Shown one piece after another: positions 23,501 through 37,085 of a DNA stretch of 64,000 nt. Every line of letters starts with the position of its first letter. The first letter of the stretch is position 1. The notes under the pieces were generated by a model. The model saw only the letters and a program-made list of their open reading frames with translations, searched no databases and was not told the origin of the DNA. Position numbers and translations under genes: made by a program. This DNA comes from Apteryx mantelli (lineage: Eukaryota; Chordata; Aves; Apterygiformes; Apterygidae): contig NC_089981.1 in NCBI RefSeq assembly GCF_036417845.1, positions 38,756,668 to 38,820,667 of the forward strand. Reading direction: 5' to 3'.

Positions 23501-26500
23501 AGTTTTGATGTGTACTCCCTAGGACTGTGAAGAGATTGGTATATAAAAATAAAACCCATAAAACAGTTTTTAAGGATTACATTGCTAATATAATGTAAGT
23601 ACTCTTGCTAAGGCCAGCAGCTTAATGTGAACTCTGTATGTTATGAAGGTATGAAGCTGGCATCTTTATTTACTTCATAGTCTTGGAGCCTTTAGGCCAG
23701 GCTATTCTGCTATGTGAAACTGCATGGAGATAAAAGTTGGACCATTGATATCTGAGGTGTATGAAATATTCAGCTGGGCTTTTTCTGTGGTTGGCTAGAA
23801 ATTTCCAGGTAAGCCTGCTTTTACATAACTTTTACGTGAAGCAATAATCTTGCAAATAAAAATATTCACAATTTTTATGTTTTCACTTCTGCTTTTCTTC
23901 TTAACTCCTTTATTCCTATTGAATGCATCAGGACTATTCATTTTAAATAATTTGCAGAAATTAATGAGTACTCACTGTCATCTACGTCTGAGATTTTTAA
24001 CAGCTACCCTGTGTGTGCACGCTACCCGAGGCAAAGTTTAGTCCAAAGTGATGTATGAAAACTGTGCTTCTGTACGTGAGTTGGTAAGTGTTGTTTGTAT
24101 GCAAACCTGGTAGATCTACACGGAGTGAGCACACAAGAAAGGCTTTGTATGAAAATGGAGCTACAAAACTATTGTCATCATTAGTCTCATGAAATTCTGA
24201 GTATTTTAAAGTTTTTTAATTTATTCTGCAGTTCTACTCAAGATTACTTCATCTTATTATTCTTTTTCAGGATTTGTAGTATTTGTTTAAAAAGCACACA
24301 AATCTCTAAACAAATTTTTAAGAAACAGATTCCCACACCTATATTCATCTGTTAAATAAAAAAGAGCAAAATATCTGAAAAACAGAGCTAAATGCTTGGG
24401 TTTTTTTCCAATAAGTAATAGTCTCACTGAGAGATGCTTCCTGTAGCTTCTAGGCATATTGCCCAATTTTGAAAATGTTTCAGAGAAAATGGGAATTAAA
24501 AGGGTGCAGCACCTGGCAGGTCTGGGCCCATGGGTTCTAGGATCTAAATCCTTTATTCTTTTTTATGTTATGCTAAATGTGAGCAGAACTTAGTCACAAA
24601 TTCTCGGCCGTAAAGTCCCTAATGCGTGAAACCCTGGTTAGCCTGAATTACCTTCAAAGCCATTATTCCCATGGCAACCGCTTTGCACTGGAGTATGTTG
24701 GGCATGTGGCTGCAGCATGCTACCTTCTGGCTATCCCAGCTACCTCGGGAACGCTTGGAAGCTGTTACCAAGTGTCAGATTCGCTGTAGTCTTCAGTTTT
24801 TGACCATGTCAAAAATCTAAGCTCCACGTGCAGGAATATATAACAGAACTTCTGACTCAGTTCTTTCTTCTCATATATCCTGCCTGTATGGGGCAGTGGA
24901 ACTCAGAGACTGTAGGTCTTAGAGACTAAGAAATTTGCTTTCAACATTTTTCTAAACATCATGGTGCTTCCATTTCTGTATCTGTCTTCAACTGTAAGAA
25001 TCAAACCTGTGTGTCTAATGGCATGTTTGTGCATGAAGTAACTAATATATATATGCAGATGAATTAAAACTAATTAGAACTAAAAATAGCAAAGTGTTTC
25101 TAGCTAACAGCTACTTGCAGATCTGTTATATACTACCTAAATAAATTAGTCGCTGTGGACTTGATTATACAATTTTCTTAAAAACATATTCTATTTTTTT
25201 ACAAAAGAATAACACTTTGAATACTGAAGAACTTAATGTTTCCATACAATATGTGTGATTCTTTAAATCAAAATGTCAAATTCCACATCTGGTCTGTGAA
25301 TTTTAAGGGCTGTTAAAATTTATGATATATCTTAGATAACTATTTATAAGCCCCTTCATTCTGCACAGTAGTTTTATTTTCCTGGAACACTGTAATTTCC
25401 AGCACTGCAGCCCTGACTTGCTTCCTACCTTTATTCACATGAGTGAATGAGATTACTGAGTGAGTAAGAATTTAAGCCCCTTAGTTTTCTGTTAGGCTAA
25501 CATAACAGTAACGCAAGTACCTCACTGTGAGCAAGAGGCTGCCACAAGCGGTGGACTTGGATTGTTGTAAGATTAACTCTGTGGATATCATTTCCATCCT
25601 CCTCATTTTCCATCCTGCGCTCCCTACATGTAAAGTGCCAGGGAAGGAAGGTTTCTAAGCCAGTTCTGTTTTTCCCATATTGTGCGCTTAGCTAAAATCC
25701 CAACAGTCCTTGAGCTCCTCAGCATGCGTAGCTGATGCTTATGCTCCTTACAGCCTCTACGGGTAGCTAACAGCAGCAGGAGCGTGGCACAGGATACTCT
25801 GATCGTTATTTTTTCCCTGGACATACCTCTTCCCTTCTCCTCATGTCCCTCAAAACAGAAATTAGCACAGGGATTTTTGTCAGAGTGAGAAATCCTCAGC
25901 CCTAAAAATTTCTGATTCTCTGTTAACTATTTCAACTGGATATGCTAGTGAGTAGTTTAAAAGAAGCAGGTCGTTTCAGAGACTGAAAGCCAAAGGCTGA
26001 CTTACCTGTTTTTATTTAGGCATATGAATTAATGTTTTCACAAGTGTCTAGGCTGGCAGCCTCAAAGTAGATATCATTGCAAAAACAGCTATAGTATCTA
26101 CCTAATTTTAATATCAGTCATCACATTTGAAAGTCTTGAGTTTGCATTTGTACGTAATGTAATGCCATTGTTAATATATTTCCTAGCTTAGTATTCTTAC
26201 TATTTTGTAGTGTATTATTAGGAATACTTTCATTTAGGTTGAACTGAATTTTTTGAGAGCTATTTTAGTAAACAGTAACTCATAAATGCAGTTCTGCCAT
26301 GCCTCCTGCCACGGGAGGCCTCACCAGCAAAGTGATGTCTGTTGCTCAGGTCTGAGCTGTGGGGAGTTCAATTTGCTTTGTGAGGTCTGAGAAGTTCCCA
26401 CAGGCTAATGCAGCGGAATTAGAGAACTGTGGAGAAATTAGAACATAGTCACTTCTATTTAAATGGTACTTGAAGTGCATCACAGGCTTGTCTCAATTTC

Positions 26501-27534
26501 TTCTTTAGAAGGTTACTTTTGTTCCTTATCTCCCTCCCACAAATTCATACCCCCACACATCATTAAATGTTGAATAACTACAACGTACAAGCCTGAGGGA
26601 GGTTAAAAGTGGTTTTCTTGGTGGTTTGAAGAGGACTTTGACATTTCTTGAATCATCCCTACTCATTCAGACAACCTATTCCAGTGGTTTTTAATATATT
26701 CAAATAGGATATGACAACCTCACCTAGGAAAAAATGGGCACTGCTAAAATTGCCACAGTACCTGTAAGCAGGACAGGGAATATCCTGTTTTTGAAATGTT
26801 TTGTCAAATGTTACAGCAGTAGTGGCAGTTTCCTGTTTTTTTCATGAGAAGAGAAGTACTGGGGAGCTGCTGGGTGAAGAATGCTGCCAGCTTGTTTCAG
26901 TCACGTTTTCTTGGTATTACAAAGGTGGCATTCTTGAAGGCAGACAAAAAAGCCTCTAATCATGTAACTGAAATGAACCATAGGAGCTGAAAAACCCTTT
27001 CTTTGTGCACTCATAAACCGTGCTAAGAACTAACTAGTGTCCACATATGCAGGCTTTTCTGCAGCATTTTGTCAGCAAATTGATGTAGGTAAGAGATGCT
27101 ATTTGCACTTAAATTTGGGAGCCAAGGACCTTCCCCATTGTGACTACTGTACATCTGACCTTTATGCAGAATGTATGATAAAACAACCCAATCCAGCAAA
27201 ACATCACTGGTTTTGGCATCTAAAACTTTTAAGTGGGCACTGTAGATCTTGGCTGGTATAAAATTTGATGACTCTGTTTACAGCAAAAACCTGATGATGC
27301 AGAACTTATTTTTATCACTTATACTGAGTATTCCCCTTATCGGCTGAATATTCATGGCTGTGTAGAGAGCAAAGGCAGTATATAATTGCTGAATACTTAT
27401 GAAAGGAACATAAATGCTTGTATACTGTTTAAAGATATATATGGGATCACGGTGGTGTCATTATTTTTGGTGAAAGGAAAGTTTATTATGGAGACAAAGC
27501 ATTGGGCATGAAAATGGTGCGCCTCCCCAATTCT

Positions 27535-27637
27535 GTTTGTGTGTATACAAACACACAAATGTATATAAACAAATACACACATGCACACACACATATATAT
27601 CTATATATAGCATGTGTATATATATGCATATGCACAC
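27535..27637. repeat. Interrupted TG/CA and TA microsatellite
   Basis: About 100 bp of mostly alternating purine-pyrimidine sequence: GTGTGTATACA, ACACACA, ATGCACACACACATATATAT and related units. The short minus-strand Cys/Val/Tyr frames here come from the repeat. Confidence 0.85.
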
Positions 27638-29715
27638 TCTTAAATAAAACTATTTGATAGAATCTGGAAAACAAGACTTCCTGACAGGGCTATTTCTCAA
27701 GACTGTTTCTCAGAAAGTCTATCACTTATAAGCTCTATAGTATCTCTGTAAAGAGATATATATCCTTGTGACATTCTCCAGCAGCAGCCCTGGTTTTGCT
27801 AGAAACAACTGTGTTCTATTTCTGAGCAAACACTAAACATTAAGTACAAATGTAGGGCCAGCCACTGCATCTTCAAGATCAGGCAGAGCAAAAGTGATTT
27901 TAAACCATTGGTTTTGTCACATAGATTTAAATGCAAGAACTGGCTTAATTCCTAGCATACATTAGTCACCTGCTACTCTTCCATTCAGCAGCTTCCTTCA
28001 ATCTAATATTTTTGACTAGTACAAAATCAACGTAGTGCTGACATTAATCCTCTGTCTTCGCTGTTATGCAGCTCTTGCAGGCAGCAGCCACTGGGAGATC
28101 TGGCATCACCAAGTAAAGGTATTTAATAGGCACGGTGCAGTTCAGAAACAGCATACGTGACCAAAGTGAACGGAAGGAACTTCCTTCTCATTCTATGGAC
28201 TCTTTAAATTGAATTGTTTGTGAAGAACATTACAGCACCAAGGAAGAGTGGCATTCACTTCTGAGCCATAAGTGATGTTACTCAGGAGTGATACAGTTTC
28301 CTACTGTGTCTCTGAATAATCAAGGCAGAAGTTAGGTGAGTCTCTGCCATTTCAGTCTTTGGTTTCACTGGTTAAAAAATGCAAAGAACAGTTCAGCACC
28401 TGTTCCTTGATGGCCTTTCTGGAAACAGCAACAGTTCACTAGACTGAAACTGCCAAATTAATCTCACCTTGGGTAGACTTAACATTTCACACTTGCATAT
28501 GAAGAAATGTAGAAATGTTAATGGTTCCTGAAATTTTTGTTATTATGCATCTAAAATTATTTAAGGGGCAAAAGGGGTTTATAAGTTTGTTTGGATTTGC
28601 CAGAGGATCTGACCTATATTTGGACTACGGACTGATATGCAACACATAATAGGAAAAAAGTGACCAACGTTCTCCACCTCTGTGCAAAACTGAAACCAGT
28701 TGTAGCAACTTAATTTACAAACCTAACCTGGAACCTGTTCATGTGTAAATATTTATGTTGACTCTTTTAAATGTGAATTACAGTGCAAACAGATGGTATG
28801 GTCAAAGTATCTTTAATATAGACAGCATTCAGGAGAACAAGGAATTTAGCTTTGAAATAAAAAAGAGCATTAAAAAAATCTTCTGCCCTACTTGTTATTA
28901 CCATAGTTGAACAATGTCAGGTCTGCTGTCTTTTCTATCACGAGTTTCTGTTCCCCTTTATATCTCACACATGATGGCTATTGGCCATTTGCTAAATATA
29001 TTTTGTTATTCTCACTTTGTTGTAGGATTAACTAATGAATGTGATTTTGGGACAAGACACTGGCAGGGCTTTTTCGGCTTTTGTCCAGCTTCCTAGAAAT
29101 AACAATTCTTTTCCCAAGAGCAGGGAGAAGGCAATATTTCATATCTTTTTGTCCTGTTTTTTCTCTTGCAAGTTACAGGCCACATAATCTCACTTGCAGC
29201 AGCTAAGTTATAAATAGCTTTTTACTTAATAACTGGCATCATTAATTAATTGTTATTTGATAAAAGCTATGTAATACCTCTACACGAAGGAACAAGGCAT
29301 CCATGCAAACAGAAAAAGGCAAAAAGCAAACTGCAGTGACAGAGAATATCATCTGCCACAACATAGGGGCAAATCACTTGTTGATGGCCAAGAGGAGTTA
29401 AAAGACTGCGCATTAAGACCTCAAAGGCAGCTGAGGACACACTGGATCAAAACTTAGGTGAAGATAAACACACTCCTGTAAGATGTTTGAACATGAAGGA
29501 GTTATCCACAGCGACTGGTCAAGAAGCACAGCCTGCTTCTATGAAGTCTGACTCCACTTAGAGCAAGAAATAGGAACTGTGGTGTTCATATTCACATATA
29601 TTCATGTGCATGTATGTGTGGTGAGAGTCCATTTTCACTGCTCGCGCTGGTGTAGCCACTGCTGGCTCCAAAGGACACTCCTCTGCAGTGAGTTTCTGTA
29701 CATGCCACTGATGTG

Positions 29716-29745
29716 TGCACCACTGTACTGCATGCACCACTGTAC
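29716..29745. repeat. 13-bp direct repeat
   Basis: TGCACCACTGTAC occurs at 29716-29728 and again at 29733-29745 without mismatch. Confidence 0.85.
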
Positions 29746-32700
29746 ACAATCCCTCGTTTGGGCTTGGCACCAGTGTCTTTGGGGCAGACAAAGAGCTATA
29801 TTATGCCAATATCAAGCAGGAGGTTAATCTAATTAATTATGGCAATGTTAGCTTCAGTTTGCAATGCAAGTACCATTAACCAGAGCTGAGGACGGACTAA
29901 TTAAAGAAAAAGCTACCTATGAAAAAAAAAGGGCAGACTCTCAGTTGTCCAAAATGTGCAGGTAGAGTAGCTATCCAAAGCTGTGTATGTCTGGTTCTAA
30001 ACAACAGATTTTTTTTTATAAGTGAATGCAGAAATTGCCCAGAAATGTTTTCAGGAAGGAGTAAACTAAAATTTTCAGCAAGCTAATTATTTTTCAGAAA
30101 TATTACTAGCTAAAAATGGAAGTCTACTTATTTGGCCACTTAGTTAAGTTTCAGGTATATTATTGAAAAATTGCCACCCAAGTCAGGAGAACTGGGTATT
30201 CTCTCTGGAAGATATAAGTACTATATATGAAGATTAATAATGTTGATGGAGGAGATGTTACTAAAGTACATGGCCTATATAGTCAAGAGAGCAATTATTG
30301 GTATTTTTCCTAGCTTGCTGTGCATAATGATTACACTGGCTCCCCTCATTCCCTAATCTCCTAATTGCAGGAGCTGCAAAAGGCCTTCCTCACTTTTTAC
30401 ATTCTCTATGTGCTTGTAGTCATAGAAGTTTTATAAAGGAGATTCCTGTGTAGAGGTAAGGTAATTTTGGTCAGGCTAGTAACAGACACACTGCTGATGG
30501 CAAACCAAAAATGGGATAAGAGGTCTCATTATGTTTTTATTTATTGTTAAAAAAGGATGCTTTGACAAGGACCTAGACATCCTTAATACACACATCTCAA
30601 CACAATGAAATCCCAGCAGGACTCAAGTGATCATCTGAAACAGGAACTCTGAAACTGCCTTTCTTTAAAGGACAAGTGAATCCAGTGGCAGGGATAAGCC
30701 ATGCAAATGGGAGGTGCAATGGCAGCCACCACTCCGGTAGGTATTACGGAGGAGGAGGGCTGGCGGAGTCCTGCCTCCTCTGTGAGGCACTGTGGATCCT
30801 CCTCCCCTTCGCACATTAAGCCAGATCGCATTCCGTGTGCTCAAAGGTTTGGGGGAATTTTGCTCAAAATCATGGTGTTTCTTTGAAAGCAAAGGATGAG
30901 AGGCACTTGCAGCTCCATTGGCTTACTTGTTGACAGGTGTGTGCCATCTTCCATTTATTCATTGTTTAATTTAAACATCAGACTAGCATATAGTTTATGG
31001 CACAGATATACAGTGGAGAGCACAGACAGACCAATGCAGAAGCGAACAGGGAAGGAATTTATTTAAAAAGAAGCTATGATAATTTTGCAAAAGAGCAGAA
31101 ACAACACTTAGTGTATTTCCATTATTTTTCTTAATGTTTGTTTCAAGTTGACTCCCAAAGGTCTTGCTTTGCTTCTCTGGCAGCCATAGAGCTGCTTTTT
31201 CTAAAATATTGTCCTTTTTCCCTGAAGGTTCTCTTCTGACTTTGATTCCTTTTAAATGTCACTCTGCTCAGGGCTACTAGTAGGTGATCTGTGCTGAATG
31301 TTTACTACTGTATGGCTTGCACTTATGCTTACCTTCCATGTCAGATACCTACCTAGCAACCTTTTTCTTCTCCAAATGCTGAAGGTAAAATTTAGTTTTA
31401 AATGAATTGGTTGCCTAGGCAGAATTGCTGTTGATCAGAACAGGAAAATAATGTTGGGAAATGAACTTCTTCTGATAGTATTTTAATACACCATACCTGT
31501 TGACAGATAATTTCATTTGAACCTTAGGATCACATTGAAACTGGAGATTTGGGGGGGGGGAGGCAAAAAAAAATTGCTTTCACTGGAAGTTTCCATACCT
31601 TTTAGAGTTTTTATCTATTGCAGTGTTCTTTATGACTCCATGTTGAGGCAGTGTTGTTTTTTAATCACCATCTCAGCCAGTTAATTTTAGCAAATGAGTA
31701 TTTTTAGTTAATACTTTGAACAGATTGGAGAATTCTAAAATAGTGAAAATAAAAATATTTATCTCTTGTGTACGTAAACCAATGAATTCCCCGAAAACAT
31801 CATTTAGATTGTCATTTGCCTGTACACTGAAGCTGATTGCACAGAAAAATTGTTTTGTATGGTTTACATATATACAATTTGGGAGTAATACCTTACCAAC
31901 GTTATTATCTGCACAAACACAGCTGAGTATTTCAATTCAGCATGAATCTGAATAATGAAGATAATGATTGCTGGATATAATTTCATGCAAGCAATGTATG
32001 TGTAATAAAAGGCGTGTTATCGGCTTGAAATCTGGTCAGTTAAGGATTAAAAATAGGTTCAAGTACTAAACGAGATCTCTTTATTTATTTTTCAAATGCT
32101 TTTATCTACCTTACTACAGTTTGAAGGACTAATAATAGAGGATGCTGAGTACATAGAAAACATGGTCCAGTTTGCTTAGTGCCTACTCCAAAGCCACTTG
32201 AAGCAGTAGGAGCCTTTGTATAGCAGGCAAACTGAAAAGAAACTTTTTTCCCCTTCAAACTCTGACTTATAGGAACAGAAGTGTTACTTCACATGCAAAT
32301 CCTATTTACTCAAGTCAGACTATTTATAAAGCTACTTACGTCTGTTGTCATTAAAATAATATAATTTTTAAATGTATTTTTTTCTCTCAGTAGGTCCCAA
32401 AACATTCTAAAAACTGAAGCCCCCATTTTGAAATGACCTTCACAGAAACCAACTCCTGTTCTCTCTTGGGGTCTTGAGAAGCAAGCAGGTGAAAAGCTAA
32501 ACGGCTGTGGAGCTCACTGGAGGATCAGCGCACAGGTAGACAAGGTGTCTGGAATAAAAAGAATGTTACTCTTTTTTCTTGATAATTGAATTTTTACCTG
32601 TACTACATACAGCCACAAATTCTGAGAGACTGCCACGGCTCTGATTTCTGAAGTTCTGGGCCCCAGTTTTGCAAATACAATTGTTTAATTCCAGACCATT

Positions 32701-33747
32701 TAAAATTAACAAATAACAAACCCTGGGCTGCTAAATCCAAAGCAATAAAGCTGGTAACAGAACTGCTTATTTCTAAATCCATTCACATTCATTTTACTTG
32801 CTTTCCTACAAACACGCTTTGCTATTTCTCGCGTGTATCCAGCATCCCAGCCTGGATTTGTCTCACAGTTTTAAACATCAAACTGTGGCTCCCAAGGAAG
32901 GCGTCCAGCTGCCCGAGGCTCCCTGTGTAGTCAATGAGAAGAGACAAGCATCTTGAGAGGGTGATTCATGGACCACACCAAAGATCGGAGTCACTCCCAT
33001 GGAGTGGTTCTCCCGCCCCACTGATTACAGAGGGAAGCCGGGGTAAATGGGTTCATGATGTAGGTGGTCAGTCAGGTGGAATGTCTCCAAACCTGTTTTA
33101 GTTAGTCAGGAAACGCATTATGACAGCTGTTTCTGAATTCTCGACTCGAGACGTTTCTTGTTCCAATGTTATTCACAACCATGTTGCATGGATTTGGCCA
33201 TGTATTCTTTTCTAGAGTATGTGTAACTAAAAAAAGTGCAACCCTATTATAACTGAATTTAAGTGCATATCTTTCAGCATAGTTCCAAAAAAAAACGTTT
33301 CAAGATGTACTAACATCAGTATCTTTACTTAGCATAGACTACACTTGCATTAGATATTAAGGATATATTTCACTCAAGATGGAAATAAATGATACTTTTC
33401 TTTAGAAAAATCTTCCTAGCTTAGGGGGATTTCTGCACTTGTAAATCTGTACAAAAAAAGAGGCAACAGTTGCAATAGTTTCTGAGCTGCAAAGTCCCAA
33501 CCAATGCCTTAAGCTGAAAGCCTTTTTGAGTTCAGTGGGTTTGCACTTGTGTGAGCATATACATTTTTGGTTGCAGGAATAGCAGCAATATTTGGAAAAT
33601 ATTTCTGGTATAGACATAGGTTTGACATCCATAAAAACAAATACTGTAAGTTCATCTGGCGTCTTAAGAGTTTTCTACATGTTTTGGGGAGACTTTTCTT
33701 CCTATCAGATGTAGTAAATCCAACTCAACACTCTGTTAGATTTCAGA

Positions 33748-33860
33748 GGGGCTGATTCTGATCTGGTTTACACCTGTGTAAATCAGGCACACATCCAATT
33801 AAGTTGATTTTATATAAATACAGTATTAATGTAAAAAAGAATTGCATCAAACCATGGTTT
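33748..33860. mobile_element. Degenerate palindromic MITE-like element
   Basis: The left part starts near GGGGCTGATTCTGATCTGG and contains TTTACAC-CT-GTGTAAA (33767-33782), a motif I associate with old self-complementary elements of sauropsids that begin with a CAGATTCTGATC-like end. The expected right arm is recognisable only weakly (about 33805-33860). The element is old and partly eroded. Confidence 0.4.
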
Positions 33861-34359
33861 CTAGAAATCATGGCTTCTGTTGCCAAAGGGCTGACACACT
33901 TATAAGTGCTCTTATCTTTATACGTGGGCATAACCATTAATTACTTCTGTCCTCTTGTGTACAGGCCACCCTCCAGTTTCTTCCCCTCTTGTTCCATCTC
34001 CCTCAGGCAAAGAGTCTCTTCCATCTAGCAACCTCTCGATACATTTGTTACGGTAAAAGAATAGTCTAGATCATGTCTATCTACTGACAAAAGAATGATC
34101 AGTGCTGTTGGCAAAAATTTTATTCTTTCATCTATTCATTTCAGCGTGCAATGACCGAAATGTGTTCAAAACACATTCTGCCAATAAGTCAAAGTCATCT
34201 ATAAAGGATAAGGAGTAAATAAGGTGCTGTAGGCTCAACTCAGAAGGAAAAAATACGTAGGCAATCTTTGACTGTTTCCAGTGGTGGTTTTGTGTTTGTT
34301 AGCATGGCCTGGGGGCTCACAAAGGAAATCTCGCTACCACTGACCCATAAAGTGCTTTG

Positions 34360-34545
34360 CGGGCAGCACTTGAGTCAGAGCCGCAACGCAGCTCTAGGCT
34401 GCGCCTGGCTGCAGGTGTTTGTGCTCAGAGCCGGGCTGCCAGCCGGGAATGCGGCGAGGGCCGGCCGGCGCCGCGACCTCACCGTCTGAAATGCACTGGC
34501 TGCCAGTGGGCAGGAAGAGCTGGCCGTTTTGCTGAGCTTGGATAA
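34360..34545. promoter_or_regulatory. Isolated GC/CpG-rich patch with AP-1 site
   Basis: This ~180-bp block of high GC and CpG content is surrounded by AT-rich DNA 4 kb upstream of the PPFIA1 island. It contains a consensus TGAGTCA at 34371-34377 and a dense GGCCGGCCGGCGCCGCG stretch near 34460. Overlapping short frames are compositional. It could be an enhancer, the promoter of a non-coding transcript, or a conserved remnant. Function is inferred. Confidence 0.4.
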
Positions 34546-37000
34546 ACACTGGGATCTAATTTATCATGTGACAGGAAAGGAAGGCTTTTTTGCTCTTTCT
34601 CCTCCCTGTTTTTAACATCTTTTGTTTGAATTTCATCATGGGGTTGTGAGGTGTAAAGAGCGGATAGATATTTAACCTGGGTCTCTGAACTGATTACTTT
34701 GCTGTCAGCTGATTTAGAGCGCGGCTCCTTTTGGACATCTCTACACGTGTAACATCTCACTCAGTGACACAGACGGGAAGCCAGACCTCTTGCTGAACTT
34801 GTAAAAGTGGCGTTATGCTCATTACTTCAAAACATCTAAGCTGCTAGTGCTTTTGATGTTATATGGTATGTCTTGGGTTACAGGCCTAGCAGGAAGAAAA
34901 AAGGAAATTCTTTTTCTTTACTACAGAGTAAATAGGAATGTCAAAAAATCTTTTGGTATTTCACAGTAAGTAACTGGGATTTCTTCTGACTTTATATCCT
35001 GGGTATTTTGTGTGTATTATGCGCAATGCTGAGCATTATGCAAGGATTTGATTATTTGGTCATATTTGTGGCATTTGAAGTCCTGACGCTATGCTGATCC
35101 TCTCTGAGCTACGCTGGACTCCATGCAGGCATAGCGATCTGACTTCAAAGTCAGGTCTTTTAAGTATTTTTGAGGGGTCTTAGAAATTGCTGCTCTATCT
35201 AAGGTCTAGGCTTTGTGTAGAATTCACAAAGTGAAGTGCCTGAAGAAAATAAAATAGGAAATATCCTTAAAAAGGAAATTCTGGATCCAAATTTGCTCCT
35301 GGACTAAGCTATCCTCTTGAGCACAGATAAACACCTAACTCTTTATCCATGAGGAAATGGTGCCTCCCTTCTGTATAGCAGACACTTGTACGGGATGTGA
35401 GCTCTCTTCCCGCCTGAGTCCGTGGAGACTGGAACCCATTTCTAAAGGCAGTGCGTAACCATTAACATCTCCCCCTCCCCTCTAAAAGCAATCTCACTGT
35501 GTACAGAGTAACACAAGACTTGGAAGGTGACAAAGATACAGGTGAGAACTCTTTTAGGCTGAGGAGGCTCTGCAGCTCAACTCTCCTGCTGCTCAGGTGG
35601 GAACTCTGGCCCCTGATGAGAATAGCAGGGAAAGCTGAATGCGAGGGTGCTTAGGCCTTGCTAACAAACCAGTTGAAGTGAAGATTAATAGATGGAGCTT
35701 ATTAATATTTATTCTCCAGTTCTGAATTGTGTGGTATGTTGTTTGCTTTGCTTTCATAATGAAGCATGATTATAGCTGGTAGATAGATCCAACAGTTCAT
35801 TTTTGTGTTTAACCATTTAAGGTCAAAACAAAACTTAGTTTAAAAAGAAAAAAAACATATTCCAAGTCATCCCAAATTGAAGAAAATGCAAAGATATCTT
35901 TTAGGATATATGTGAATACAGAGGTTTGCGTATGAATTTGTGCTGCAGAACCTGGGTCTGAGGTTAATCAGTCTGACTGGACGTAGTGCAGTGTCTAATT
36001 TGATAGAGATTGTCAGTTGTGCCTAATGTGGTGTTTAACCTTTTAGCCCTTACATTCAGAATCTATCCACTTAACTCATTCATAAAATGAAAATCAAATC
36101 AGGACAGTTTCTTTTTACTAACATTATTAGTTTTCTTTTTTTATGTAGGACAAATTCAACTGAAATAGTGTTGCTCAGAGTAAATTGGACTCTGTTTCTC
36201 AGTCTTGTTTTATTTTTGCTTGAACACATTATAGTTGAAGATGCTGCCTTGACAGCTCCTTGGACTGGATGTCCTCTTCATTGACAGAACTGGTATGGCA
36301 AACGTAGTCATAATAAAAGGTGGGGATTTGGGAACGTACTGTCCACCTGAATTCTGACCTGGAAGGATGGCTGGAGTTGCAACGTTTGTCAGGCAGAGCC
36401 AGGTCAAACAGTCCAAGCACACTTGAACTCTGACTCCCAAAGGAGGAGAACAAAATAATGGCACTGCCCTATCTGTAAAGGCATCTCATGATTCCGCCAC
36501 CCTCACCACCACAGCCGACCCATATGAGAAATAGATTCACAAGGTACAAAAATTCAGACCTCAGCTTAGGCACAGCATACAAGGTCTGCAGTGCAGCACA
36601 GCGTCATGTTATGGGTAAGAAGTGAGGGATGTGCACTGCGTTGTGTGTCTTACTGGGTAATATGGTGAGAGAGGGATGGGGAGACAGGTAAAAAGGAGAG
36701 GCTAAGGGGAATGAGAGACTATGCTACTCTGCAAAATTCAGGAGCAATCTGATAAGCATCATGGTTATCATGGATAACTGTCTATAGTGGGTCTTAGTAC
36801 CCAACAGTGACCCTGGAACACAGCAGGCTTCAGCACTGAGAATCGATTGCCAGTGCTGGCTCTGAAATTTGGATCCCTGCCACTCTGCTGGAATTGTTCA
36901 TTTAAGTGTCCATTAGCAGCAAAGAGAGTTCCTTAAATACTGGAAAATCTGAAATTTGCATTTATTACAATTTTTTGGTTTCTTTTCCAGAAGTAATTAT

Positions 37001-37085
37001 GGTCCCGATCCTACAAATTGTTCCCTTCTGAATAGCTACATTTCTGATTTCATTGAAGCAATTGCAGCTTTGGCCAGGATGAAAT
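37001..37085. repeat. Possible old DNA-element remnant
   Basis: The block begins GGTCCCGATCCTACAAA, with TTCATTGAAGCAATTGCAG in the middle, resembling the ends and centre of another self-complementary sauropsid element (GGGCCTGATCCTGCAAA type). Heavily diverged and matched by eye only. Confidence 0.2.

Noticed and set aside
26301-26320. Possible CTCF-like or hairpin motif GCCTCCTGCCACGGGAGGC
   Set aside because: It is only a 6-bp stem and does not fit the CTCF consensus.
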